Notes under the pieces: model-generated
Told to the model about the DNA's origin: nothing
Databases searched by the model: none
Seen by the model: the letters and a program-made list of their open reading frames with translations, nothing else
Origin: Nakamurella sp. PAMC28650
Lineage (GTDB): Bacteria > Actinomycetota > Actinomycetes > Mycobacteriales > Nakamurellaceae
Length of the DNA stretch: 64,000 nt
Direction: 5' to 3'
NCBI RefSeq assembly: GCF_014303395.1
Contig: NZ_CP060298.1
Location: 3,057,001 to 3,121,000 of the forward strand
In this document: in pieces, positions 32,506 through 42,800 of the stretch
Position numbering within the stretch: position 1 is the first letter of the stretch
Layout: every line of letters begins with the position of its first letter
Translations under genes and position numbers: made by a program

Positions 32506-33603
32506 TCAGAACGCCCACTGCTCGATCTCGGCGGGAGCCGGACGGGAGGCAACCGCGGCCGAGGACTCCAGAGCCCGATCCGTCAGCCGCATACGGACGA
32601 TGAAGCAGCTGCCTTCCCCGACGGCGCTGCGTACCGTCACCGAGCCCATGCCGGCTTCGGCGATCGCCTTGACGATCGGCAGCCCCAGCCCACTTCCGGC
32701 GCGGTCACCGGCGGTACTGGACGTCTTGAACATCTCGAAGATCCGCCCGAGATCCGCCTCCGGGATCCCGGCACCCGAGTCGGCGACGGACAGCACGAGC
32801 ATCCCTCCGTCCACCTCACAGGTGATCTCGATGGAGTCTCCCGGTTCGGTGAACTTGACCGCGTTCTCGAGCAGACAGTCCAGCGCCACCTCCAGACGTT
32901 CGGCGTCGGCCTCGACCGTGCCCGGCAGCGTGGCGGACGACCACTGTCGGTCGGCACTGCTGATCCAGCGGTGCAGAACGGCGTCGATCAGCAACTTGAC
33001 GTCGACCGTCATCCGGACGCTCGACTCGCTGACCGTGGCCAGGGTCAGCAGGCTGGTCACCAGTGACGAGGCCTTGTCCAGTTCGGCGATGACCAGTTCT
33101 GCGTCGGCCTCGATGGCCCGTCCGGGTTTCGCTGCGACGATCAGCTCGACGAAGCCCCGTGCGATCGTCAGTCTGGTGCGCACCTCGTGCGTCCCGAACT
33201 TGGAGCGGAGCTCGCGGCTGTGGGCGCTCTCCATTTCCTGCTGCTGCAGCCGGACCAGGGTCGCCCTGGTGGCTCGCTGGCGTTCCACGTGCCACATCAG
33301 GAGCGCGAGAATGACTCCCATCAGTACGATCTCGGAGCATTCGGTCCAGGCGATCTCCCTGGTCAGGCTGTGTTCGGCGAACGCCACCCCGGTCACGACG
33401 GTGATCACCCAGAAGGTGACCCAGGCCAGCCGGCGGGGCCACGGATAAAGCCCGTACAAGAATGCGAAGCTGGCCCAGATCAGGTGGTACGGGATGGTCT
33501 CCGCACCGGCCCACAGGAACGTCAGGTAGGCGTTGACCGCGGCGAACACCACCCAGGCGTAGGCCAACGGCCAATTAACACGCGACGAGTCGGTATCCGA
33601 CAT
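32506..33603 (-). CDS. Sensor histidine kinase (EnvZ/PhoR-type)
   Basis: 365 residues. Four membrane helices fill the first 110 residues, without a large periplasmic domain, so it likely senses within the membrane. The phospho-acceptor box is SKFGTHEVRTRLT; N box LLENAVKFT, G1 DSGAGIP, F box and G2 GSGLGLPIVKAIAE follow. The gene overlaps the response regulator's 3' end by 29 bp. ATG 33603 was chosen because earlier codons lie in the regulator. Confidence 0.93.
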   Translation of the reverse strand: MSDTDSSRVNWPLAYAWVVFAAVNAYLTFLWAGAETIPYHLIWASFAFLYGLYPWPRRLAWVTFWVITVVTGVAFAEHSLTREIAWTECSEIVLMGVILALLMWHVERQRATRATLVRLQQQEMESAHSRELRSKFGTHEVRTRLTIARGFVELIVAAKPGRAIEADAELVIAELDKASSLVTSLLTLATVSESSVRMTVDVKLLIDAVLHRWISSADRQWSSATLPGTVEADAERLEVALDCLLENAVKFTEPGDSIEITCEVDGGMLVLSVADSGAGIPEADLGRIFEMFKTSSTAGDRAGSGLGLPIVKAIAEAGMGSVTVRSAVGEGSCFIVRMRLTDRALESSAAVASRPAPAEIEQWAF

Positions 33604-34249
33604 TGCGCACCGTTTCGATTCGGCTGATGGTGAGTTTTGCGCGCAGGCGCCGCATGCACACGTCGACCACGTTGCTCCCGGGGTCGAAGCCCAGTCCCCA
33701 CACCTCTGAAAGGAGTTCCTGCCGGGTGCAGACGGCCGGGGTGCGGTGCAGTAGATGCGCCAGCAGCGCGAACTCGCGCTGGGAGAGATCGATCCGGCGG
33801 CCATTGATGATCAGCTCGCGCCGCTCGAGATCCAACTGCAGGCCCGCGCCGGTCAGATGGCGCCGAAGATCGTTGCCGCCCTGGTGATCCGGGCGCCGGA
33901 TCCGCGTCCGGATCCGCGCCATCAACTCGGCATTGGCAAATGGCTTGGCGAGGAAATCGACGGCGCCGTGGTCGAGCACGCCCACCCTCCTGACCAGGTC
34001 CGTGACGGAGGACAGCACCAGCACCTTGATCTCCGGGCGGGTGACCAGGAGTTCCCGCAGGACGTCCTCCCCGCTCATGTCCGGGAGCATCAGATCCAGG
34101 ATGACCAGGTCGAATTCGGTGGAGTTCCCCGGCTGGAGTGCGGAACGCCCGTCCGGCGCGGGAGTGACCGCATATCCCTCTGCCGTCAATAGCCTGGTCA
34201 ACAGGAGCAACAAATTCGGTTCGTCCTCGACGATGAGTACGCGATTCAT
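33575..34249 (-). CDS. OmpR/PhoB-family response regulator
   Basis: 224 residues. Receiver: MNRVLIVEDEPNLLLLLTRL, Asp in LVILDLMLPDMSGED, Lys in FLAKPF. The C-terminal winged helix has LSQREFALLAHLLHR, RQELLSEVW, SNVVDVCMRRLRAKL and VRNVGYRL. The gene lies downstream of CopCD on the same strand with 153 bp between, including a palindrome. Confidence 0.95.
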   Translation of the reverse strand: MNRVLIVEDEPNLLLLLTRLLTAEGYAVTPAPDGRSALQPGNSTEFDLVILDLMLPDMSGEDVLRELLVTRPEIKVLVLSSVTDLVRRVGVLDHGAVDFLAKPFANAELMARIRTRIRRPDHQGGNDLRRHLTGAGLQLDLERRELIINGRRIDLSQREFALLAHLLHRTPAVCTRQELLSEVWGLGFDPGSNVVDVCMRRLRAKLTISRIETVRNVGYRLVAC

Positions 34250-34342
34250 CTTTCCGCCTGGTGTAGAACGGTTGCGCCGGTCGGCGTTTTGTCACGCTGT
34301 GTCTATCATATCACGGCCGAATCGGGCGATAGGGACTATTCT

Positions 34343-34360
34343 TTAACCCGTATGGGGTAA
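34343..34360. promoter_or_regulatory. Palindrome upstream of response regulator (CsoR-like GC tract)
   Basis: TTAACCCGTATGGGGTAA is an 18-bp near-palindrome (14 of 18 positions symmetric). The ACCC/GGGGT core flanked by TA resembles operators of the CsoR/RcnR metal-sensor family. No such repressor gene is in the window; autoregulation by the adjacent regulator is the alternative. Confidence 0.4.
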
Positions 34361-34402
34361 TAAGATTACTCAACGTAGCGCTCGAGTGCGATTCTGTGGT
34401 GC

Positions 34403-36523
34403 CTATGTGGTGCTCCTTTGATGCAGCTGTGATGCCTCCAGGGTTTCCGGTCCATCCCGGTCCATCGCCGACTCTACGAAATCGGTGCCCGACGGGGCCC
34501 CTCGTTGCCGGCTGATCCGTACCCACCGGAGGGCGCCGCCCAGGAAACAGACGGTGAGGAAAAGGGCCAGCAGGTTGAGCTCACCGCCCCAGGGCTGATC
34601 GCTCAGGATGGGGGTGACCGGCCCACCAGGTCGACCGGCCGCGACCCAGTTCCGGTTCCAGACGGCGGGTGCCAGACCGGGCCGCCAGGCGGTGAGAACG
34701 ATTTGCCAGCGGCCGCTCTCGGTCACCGGGATGTCGCCCAGCTGCCATCGGTCGGAGTCGGCGATCCGAGCCAGCGGCCGCGCGGGGACGATCTGCCCGC
34801 CGGGGCCGGTCATCGCCAGCGTGACGTCGCTGATCCGGGCGCGGGCCGGACGCCGGGTGTCGTCGATGGTGACCCTGGCCCAGTTCTGACCCAGGGTGTT
34901 GGGCGAGAGGTCCAGGGTCAGCAGGAGACCGTCGACCTGGCTCACGATCGGGGTCTGCGCGTCGTGCGGGGACGGCGCGAACGCCGGCCCGCGCGGCGGT
35001 GAGCCGAGGCTCAGGGTGGCTGCTGCGCCCAGGATCAGCACCATGGTCAGGCCTTCTGCTGCGGCCCGCCGCGCGAACCTCTTGTTCACTGCCGCGCCAC
35101 CGACCCGATCTTCCCGTCGGCCGCCGGAAGCAGGACGTGGGCCCGCCGGGGTGGTCGGGCGGAACTGGAGGTAGCTCTTCAATCCGAGGAGGGCCGCGGC
35201 CCCGGTGAGAGCAACCTTGACCAGCAGGATGCGTCCGTACGCGCTGCTGATCAGAGCATCGGCGCTGGCCACCTGACGCGCTCCCAGGGCGACGCCGGTG
35301 ATCACCGTGAGCGCCACGCAGACCGCTGCGGGCGCGGCAAAGGCTCTGAGGACGAGGGCCAACTGCCGACGGAACGACACCTGGAATGCTGTGACGGCCA
35401 ACAGGAGAACCGAGCCGGCCCAACCGCAGGTGACAGCCAGATGGACCCCCAGCAGGGTGGCGGCGGCGGGACGGTCGGCACCGGAGGAGACGTGGCTGCC
35501 GACGGCCAGACCGATGACGGCACCGAGCGCGGCCAGCCAGGTCAGGGCTCGCCCTGTTCGTCGCCGTGGGTGCCTGCTCAGCAGGAAGACGAAGGTCAAC
35601 CCGGCCAGGTGGACCGACCAGAAGTGACCGAAGGAGGTGGAGGTCAGCACATGACCGACCTGACGCAGGTCGCCCGCCGCGTCGACGAGTACCGCAGCCG
35701 ATGTGATGATCGCGGCCCCCGCCGTCGCGTGGAAGACCCGGCCGCAGGTCTGCATCCAGCGGGCCCGGTCAGCGTCGTCCAGGTGTACGCGCGGCAGGGT
35801 GGCGACGCGCAGCAGCAGGGAACCGAGCATCAGGGCCAGCACGACGAGGTCGCTCCAGCGCAGCAGGCTGCTACCCGCCGCAGGCAGTTCTCCGGTCCGA
35901 TCGACGGCCGAGCGGCTGACCGCGAGTTCGACGCCGAAGACGATCGAACCCCTGCTCACGTGCAGATCGTCAGCCGACTGGACCTGCCAGTCCAACGCGA
36001 AGGCTCCCTGTCCCATCGGTGGCATGGAAGTGATCAGGGTCGTAGCCGGTCCGGTGCCGGAAGGACCGGCGACCACCATTGCGCGGGTCCCGGAATCGGA
36101 TCGGGCCAGCACCGTCCCCTGCGCCGAGTACAGCGTCAGACGAGCTGATTCCGGCAGGACCTGTTCGTCGAAGGTCAAGGTGACCGACGGCGGAGCGGCC
36201 AGCAGATCTGCGCCGTCCGTGGGGGAGCTGGACACCAGCAGCGCGTGGGCGCTCGCAGGGGTCGGGTTGAACATCATCGTCGCGACGGCCAGGACCAGCA
36301 CCGCGAGGGCCCGTCTGATGATCTGCTCCGCGACCGGACGCGAACCTTCGGTGGCGGCGTCGGCGGTCGCCTTGCCGGCCTTGGTCCGATACCGGTGCGG
36401 ACGCCCGACCACCCGCACCGGTACGGCGGACGCCCGGCCCACGACATCGAGGGGTCGAACTCCCTCCCGGGGCTCCGCGGTCACACGCGCCGCAGCGAGT
36501 GTGACGGCCTTGCTCTTGGACAT
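34403..36523 (-). CDS. CopC-CopD fusion with C-terminal YtkA-like domain
   Basis: 706 residues. A long Arg-rich N-terminus precedes a signal helix (ALAVLVLAVATMMFNPTPASA) and mature CopC starting AHALLVSSSPTDGADL, the first His being the usual Cu(II) ligand, with DLHVSRGSIVFGV as its last strand. Eight membrane helices of CopD follow. The last 170 residues hold an exported YtkA/FixH-like beta domain and a final helix. The family moves or buffers copper in the envelope. It is divergent from the multicopper oxidase operon. ATG 36523 has GAGGAAG upstream. Confidence 0.9.
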   Translation of the reverse strand: MSKSKAVTLAAARVTAEPREGVRPLDVVGRASAVPVRVVGRPHRYRTKAGKATADAATEGSRPVAEQIIRRALAVLVLAVATMMFNPTPASAHALLVSSSPTDGADLLAAPPSVTLTFDEQVLPESARLTLYSAQGTVLARSDSGTRAMVVAGPSGTGPATTLITSMPPMGQGAFALDWQVQSADDLHVSRGSIVFGVELAVSRSAVDRTGELPAAGSSLLRWSDLVVLALMLGSLLLRVATLPRVHLDDADRARWMQTCGRVFHATAGAAIITSAAVLVDAAGDLRQVGHVLTSTSFGHFWSVHLAGLTFVFLLSRHPRRRTGRALTWLAALGAVIGLAVGSHVSSGADRPAAATLLGVHLAVTCGWAGSVLLLAVTAFQVSFRRQLALVLRAFAAPAAVCVALTVITGVALGARQVASADALISSAYGRILLVKVALTGAAALLGLKSYLQFRPTTPAGPRPASGGRREDRVGGAAVNKRFARRAAAEGLTMVLILGAAATLSLGSPPRGPAFAPSPHDAQTPIVSQVDGLLLTLDLSPNTLGQNWARVTIDDTRRPARARISDVTLAMTGPGGQIVPARPLARIADSDRWQLGDIPVTESGRWQIVLTAWRPGLAPAVWNRNWVAAGRPGGPVTPILSDQPWGGELNLLALFLTVCFLGGALRWVRISRQRGAPSGTDFVESAMDRDGPETLEASQLHQRSTT

Positions 36524-36879
36524 CCGGGCTTCCTCACGTCGTGTCGACAGAATGAGGCGGATCGCCTTCCGGTCAGCATGGGACCTGACCGAGGTTTTGG
36601 CGTCGATTCTGACGAATTTGTCATTTGGCGCCGTGCAACCGACGGTGTCCCTCATGAACCCGGCCACCGGCGGGACCATAGTCGGTTTCCCCGGGTCAAT
36701 GCAATGTTCACCAAATAAGGTGAGTTACCTCTGGTGTTGGGTCGGTGACCAATAGTGATGTACCGATCTGGTAGATGACAGTTCCGTCAGAATGGGTGAC
36801 AAAGCCGATCTGCGGGTCCACGCTCACATCCCGAGGCAGAGTGCCTTATGTCAGATGGCTGAACCGTGAGGGACCTCGT
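36524..36879. promoter_or_regulatory. Divergent promoter region, CopCD / oxidase operon
   Basis: About 355 bp without a gene. Two overlapping dyads, TCACC-AAATAA-GGTGA (36708-36723) and AGGT-GAGTT-ACCT (36718-36730), lie in an AT-richer stretch and are the best operator candidates. Promoter hexamers could not be fixed. The upstream in-frame ATG at 36775 is not used because its codons do not look like a signal peptide. Confidence 0.45.
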
Positions 36880-39800
36880 ATGACTGAGCTCGGTATTCGT
36901 CTTCGCGGCGGGATCAGCAGAAGCACTGCTCCGAGGCGTTTTCCCTCACTACGTCGCCGGCCGTTGCGACGTCCGGCTGCGGCGGTGTTGGCGCTGGTGC
37001 TGGCCACATCGGCATTGACGGCGATCGGTGGATCGACGGCCGCATCGGCCGCGCCGTCCCTGTCCGCAGCTGCGCCCGATCCGGGGTTCACCTCCTCCGG
37101 ACACCCGAATCCGGCGGCCGATCTCTCCTCGTGTTCGACGCGGGCGGCCGGCGTGCTCTGCGTGCGGGCCGCGCAGGATTCGATTCTCCCGGGCGCCCAC
37201 AATGGCGGGCAGGGGCCGGGCAAGAACGATCCGGTACCGCAATTCAAATGGCTGCTGAACAAGGACAACACGGGTGGGGTCACCCTGGGTGCGGACGGTC
37301 GAACCCCGATTGCCGCCGAGGTCACCAAATGCCACCCCATCACCTCCACTTTTCCGAATGGAAACGCTAACTACCCGAACCCGGTGAATACCTTCGACGG
37401 AACGGGGCCGTTGCTGGCTGACGGGTCACCGAATCCGGCGGCCTGCAACTGGCCCTCGATCCACAACATCACCTCCAGCCCGGTCGTATCGCAGGGGACA
37501 CAACAGGACTGGAACCCGACCACGCCGATTCCACTGCAGGTTGGCCGGGCTGGGCGGGGACTTCCCAACGGGAAGTACCTGGTGTCGATCACCTCGAACG
37601 GCTACCAGATCGGCGGCGGCCACTTCGTGGTCACCGATGGCAAGTTCTCCGGGCTCGACACGACGCCCGCCGGTGCGGTGGTGGTCGGGCTGAACCCGCT
37701 GCCGATCCCCCTGAGCAACATCAGGTTGAAGGTCTACGGGGACATGGGCGCCACCAACGCCCAGTGGGACGAGCAGTCCGAATTCGGCCTTCCCGGTTAT
37801 GACGCGCACCTGACCGATTTCGACGGTCCGGTGAACGTGGACTACTACAACAATCCGTTGTGCACCGCTTATCGGTTGAATCCCGATTACGACCGGGTGA
37901 ATCATCCCGATCCGACCGACTCCTTCTACCAGGTGAAGCTCGGTCTGGACGCCCGCCCGATCGTCGACCCCGCTCATCACATCCGCGGCAACTTCGAGGT
38001 CGCCGGGCCGGCGACCGGTTCGTGCACGAGCGACTCCAACGGCGACATCCTGATCCCCTACATGGCTCCGAACCGATACGGCTCTTCGGTCATCGCCGAT
38101 CAGAGCAGCGGCACCGATCCGGTCACCGGCCAGGTGATGGCCCCGCAGCAGACCTGCGCGGTGCTGAGCACCAAGGCAGACGCGGTCACCACCGCGACCC
38201 AGGCGCAGGCCTGCTGGGTGCAGACGACGACGCTGGAGGGCAACCACGACTTCGACACGTGGCCGCAGGCCAACTCGACCGGCTACGACACCGAACTGCT
38301 GGTCGGCGGCGAACTGGTGCCACAGGTGCAGTTCGGTTTCGTCCGGGCTGGCTGCATGGCCAATCCGGCCACCGGGACGGTGGACTACCAGGGTCTGACC
38401 GATCCGACGAAGTGGCTCTCACCGGCGGATCCGGCGTGCGCGACGGTGCCGCAGGAACCCGGCGCCCCGGCAGCGACCGGCGCGATCAAGGGCAAGATCA
38501 TGGGCGCCGCCGCCTACTATCCGGGACTGGGAGGGTTGACCGGCGCCAACGGCCAAGCCGGCAACGCGGGCACCGCCGGCTACAAGTTCGACCGCCCGGT
38601 GAAGCACCCGTGGGTGACGCTGTCGGATCTCAACAATGGCGACAAGACGGTCTGGGCCTCCAACGCCAACCTCGACGGCTCGTTCCAGATCAATGGCGTG
38701 CCGGACGGCTCGTATTCGGTCGCGGTGTGGGATCAGATGCAGGACTACATCTTCGATTCGTTCAACGTCACAGTCGCGGGCGGTAAGGTGGTCGACCTCG
38801 GCGTGGTGCCGCTGTTGGAATGGTGGACCCGGATCACCGGACACGTCTGCATCGATACCAACGGCAACGGCCGCTGTGATCCGGGTGAGGCCGGGGTGCC
38901 GCACTTCCTGGTGCAGAACCTGAACCGGACGAACAATGCGCAGGAAGGCGGCCAGAACACCGACGTCACGGATCAGAACGGTTTCTACCAATTTACCGAG
39001 GCTTATCCGCTGGGCTACAACGACGTCATCCAGGCGTTCAACACCCGTTGGAAGACAACAGGGATGACCTGGCAGGCCTGCAACGATCCGCAGGAACACA
39101 CCACGTCGACCGCGGCCGTCGACGTGCAGTACAACCCGGTGATCGCGCAGTGCGGTCGGCTGGACTGGGCGGTGCAGCCCTACAAGGGCGCCACCACCGG
39201 CCCCGGCGACGCGGCCAAGACCGTCAAACGCTCGGACAACGGCGGCATCGTGGCCACGGTCCTGTACGACGCGGTCCGCAACCGCAACCTGGGCCGGACG
39301 CAGGTGCAGTACGACTACTTCACCGGTATCCCCGGGGTGATGACCGAGCTCTTCCAGCCGATCAGGGCAGCGGCCGGTGCGCCGACCACCCAGTCGTGCC
39401 CCGGCGGCAGCACGGCGCCCAACGTGAGTTTCACGGGCTACCTGCTCAATTGTGACGGGTCGTACCATACGGCGACGGTCACGGGCGGCTACTCCACGGC
39501 GTACAAGAATGGTCAGGTCGATTCGACCGACCGGTTCGGCGCTGCCAACCCTGGCACCGTCAACGCCTATCAGAGCGAGCACTACGGCCGGGCCACCGGC
39601 TGCGTGGCCCGCGACGCGAACGGCAAGATCATCTCCGGGTCCCTGGGTGCCGGTGGCAAGGTGACCGGCACCAACTCCGACGGCACCACGGTGACCGACT
39701 TCCTGCCCGGATTGACGGTCGACCCGGCCAGCCCCAACCCGGGGCACTACACGCAGGCGTGCATCGAGGCGCCGGCGTCGGCGGTGAACTTCGGTCTGGG

Positions 39801-42800
39801 CACCGACAACCTGCTGCTGGACCCGAATGTGCCCACCGGGGCGACCCACGGCACCCAGACGGTGGACGGCAACTTCGCGCTGACCCCGACCGATGCGAGC
39901 GGGGCCCCGGTGACCGGTAACTTCCTGGCCAAGGTCGACATCCCCGGCGACAAGGTGCTGCCCCAGCCAACGCCGGGTGTGGACCGCCCGCTGTACAAGG
40001 TCGCCGACGAGACGAGCAACAACAACCTCGCAGGCTCCGGCCTGGCTCCGTACACCACAGATCTGGGCTCCACCGATACGAAGAACGATGGCCCGGGGCA
40101 CGCTTCCACCCCGCAGTTCGTCCCCCAGAACGCGGACCTGACCAACGTCTACAACCAGGACGGCACCCTGCACACCAACCTGGGTGCCAGCTGTCCGGTC
40201 CTGACCGCCCCGGGCACCACCGGAACCTGTGTGGCGTTCAGCTTCCCGTCCCAGGCCGGGCCGCCGAGCCAGACACCCATCGCGACGCCGGTGACGGGCG
40301 GGGATTCCCCGACCACCCAGATCGAGGACCCGAACACCGCGTCACCGTCTGCGGACCCGCAGTGCGCGGGCAGCGCCTACACGGTGAACGTCACGGATCC
40401 GGGTCTGCTGTCGGCGGGCGGAAGCATGCAGCAGGGCAACACCCGCAATTCCTGCGACGTGCACCTGATCCATGTCGGCGGCGGCCAGTCGGTCGCACCC
40501 AACTTCTACCTCTACACGGACGTGCCGATCCCGACGACGTTCATCGTGCAGAACTTCGACGACACCAACCTCTCGACGACCAAGACCGAGACGCAGTACG
40601 GCGACGCCGCTCCCATCCCGAACTCACCGGAAGGCGTCTACGACTGGCACGGCAACCTGGTCGACCAGATGAACATCGACCCCAACGGCATCGCCGAGGC
40701 GTTGATGCCGTCCACCGATGTGGCCAACTGCGCCACCCCGGCCGGGATCTGCCAGAACATCTACCGGTTCGTCGGCAACGACCCCGGAACCATCGATCAC
40801 CCCAACTTCAACTACAACCCGCAGTTCCAGACCATCACGGCCAACTTCCAGGCCATGCCCGGCGAGTTCACGCCGGCTGACACCGCCCCGACCCGTAGCG
40901 CGTTGGCCTTCCTCAACGGTGGTCAGAAGTTCACCGCGGCCGCCCAGTGCGCCATCGCGCCGACCTCACCGCAGCTGTATTCGGTGGACCACCCCTACGG
41001 CGCTCCGGCCGCGGCGGTGGTGATCAAGGGCCTGGGCTTCGGCGGTACCCAGGGCGCAGGTCGAGTCACCCTGGCCGGCAACGGTCTGACCACTCCTGCC
41101 GTCGCCGGCATTTCCAGCTGGAGCGACACCGAGATCCACGCGAGCATCCCGCTGGGAACACCGGGCGGCAAGTACCAGTTGACGATCACCAACGATGCCA
41201 AAACCGCGACGGTCAACGGGATCAGCTACTACGTCATCGACGGCACCTACAAGCCGGCGATCCTGGAGGTGGACCCGACCTTGACGGCCGAGGCCACCGA
41301 TCAGGCCGGCTGGACCGCGCAGACCAAGTTCCCCAGCATCCAGGAGGCCCTGGAACGGGCCGCCGGCTACTGGCTGAAGCCGACCGCGGGCAACCTCGTC
41401 TACACCCAGGTGACCGATAGCCAACTTCCCGGTGCGATCGTGGTGGTGTACCCGGCGGCCGTGACCCAGCAGTCCCCGGTGAACAGCGCCGTCACCAGCG
41501 GAGTCTGGTTCGAGCCGGTCATCATCCACTCGGCGGTCACCCTGCAGGGCGTCGGCCCGGGTGGCGTCATTCCGGCCACCGCCGGCAACCCGGCCACGGT
41601 GGTCCCCGGGACGGTCATCGACGGTCGCTACTACTTCGGCCTGACCGACAACACGGTCACCCCACCGGCGGCCATCGACTGGGCCACCGCCCCCCAGGAC
41701 GTCCGTGCCCAGCACGCCGTCGACATCTGGCAGAGCATCGCAGGTGTGCTCTTCCCGAAGACCCCGGGAGTGGACAACAAGCTGATCACCGAGGGCCAGA
41801 ACGTCACGGTGCTCGGCCAGAGGGATCAGCCGGAGTACGGTCCGTCGGCACACCCGGTCCTGGACGGCTTCGGGCTGCAGGCCGCGGTCACCATCAACAC
41901 CCCGGCGAACGTCAATGCCAACACCGGTCAGCGGACCGGTCCGGCCGGCGGGGCCGACGCCACCCAGGGCGGCGCGCTGTTCCTCAACGGTCACGACGAC
42001 TACACCCAGGTCACCAACGACGTCATCGACGGGAACTCCGGTTCCTACGGTGCGATCCGGGTCGGCAGCCCGCAGCTGGACGCCCAGCACAACTGGAACG
42101 TCGAGTTCGGCAACAACCAGATCGTGGCCAACGGCGGGAACAACCTGGGCGGCGGGATGGCGATCTTCAACGACGCCGGAGGCTACAACGTCCACGACAA
42201 CCTGATCTGCGGCAATCAGTCCGCCGAATACGGCGGAGGGATGAGCCAGTACGGCCTGAGCATCGCCCCGGTGACCTTCACCGGCACCCTGTCCACCGAC
42301 GGCAAGACGCTGACCTGGACGGGCGGCGGTACCGCCGGTCCGTTCACCGGCGCTGACGTCGGCAGCTCGGTGGCCGGTGACGGTTTGAAGGGCGCGAGCA
42401 TCGTCTCGGTGCAGTCGCCGACCTCGGTGACCCTCAGCGGGGTCAACGACGCGGGCCTGTTCAAAGCAGGGTTCCGGTACATCCCCGGCACCGCCGCCCG
42501 GCAGACCAACGTCAACGTCATCGCGCACAACGTGGTGAATCTGAACCAGAGCCAGGACGAGGGCGGCGGGATCATGATCGCCGGCCAGTTGCCCGCCGAT
42601 TCCACCAAGCCGTCGCTGGGTGCCGGACCACTGAACATCTCCGGCAACACGATCTCGGTGAACGCCGCCAACGACGACGGCGGTGGCATCCGGTTCCTGC
42701 AGGCGGGGAACTTCCCGATCCGGGTGGAGAACAACAGCATCACCAACAACGTCTCCTCCCACGAGGGCGGCGGCATCGCACTGGACGACACCGCCCAGGT

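Noticed and set aside
37426-40173. Two long minus-strand frames (37426-38247, 38419-40173) inside the scaffold gene
   Set aside because: Val/Arg/Gly-rich shadow sequence with no domain, no ribosome site and no spacing that fits a gene.
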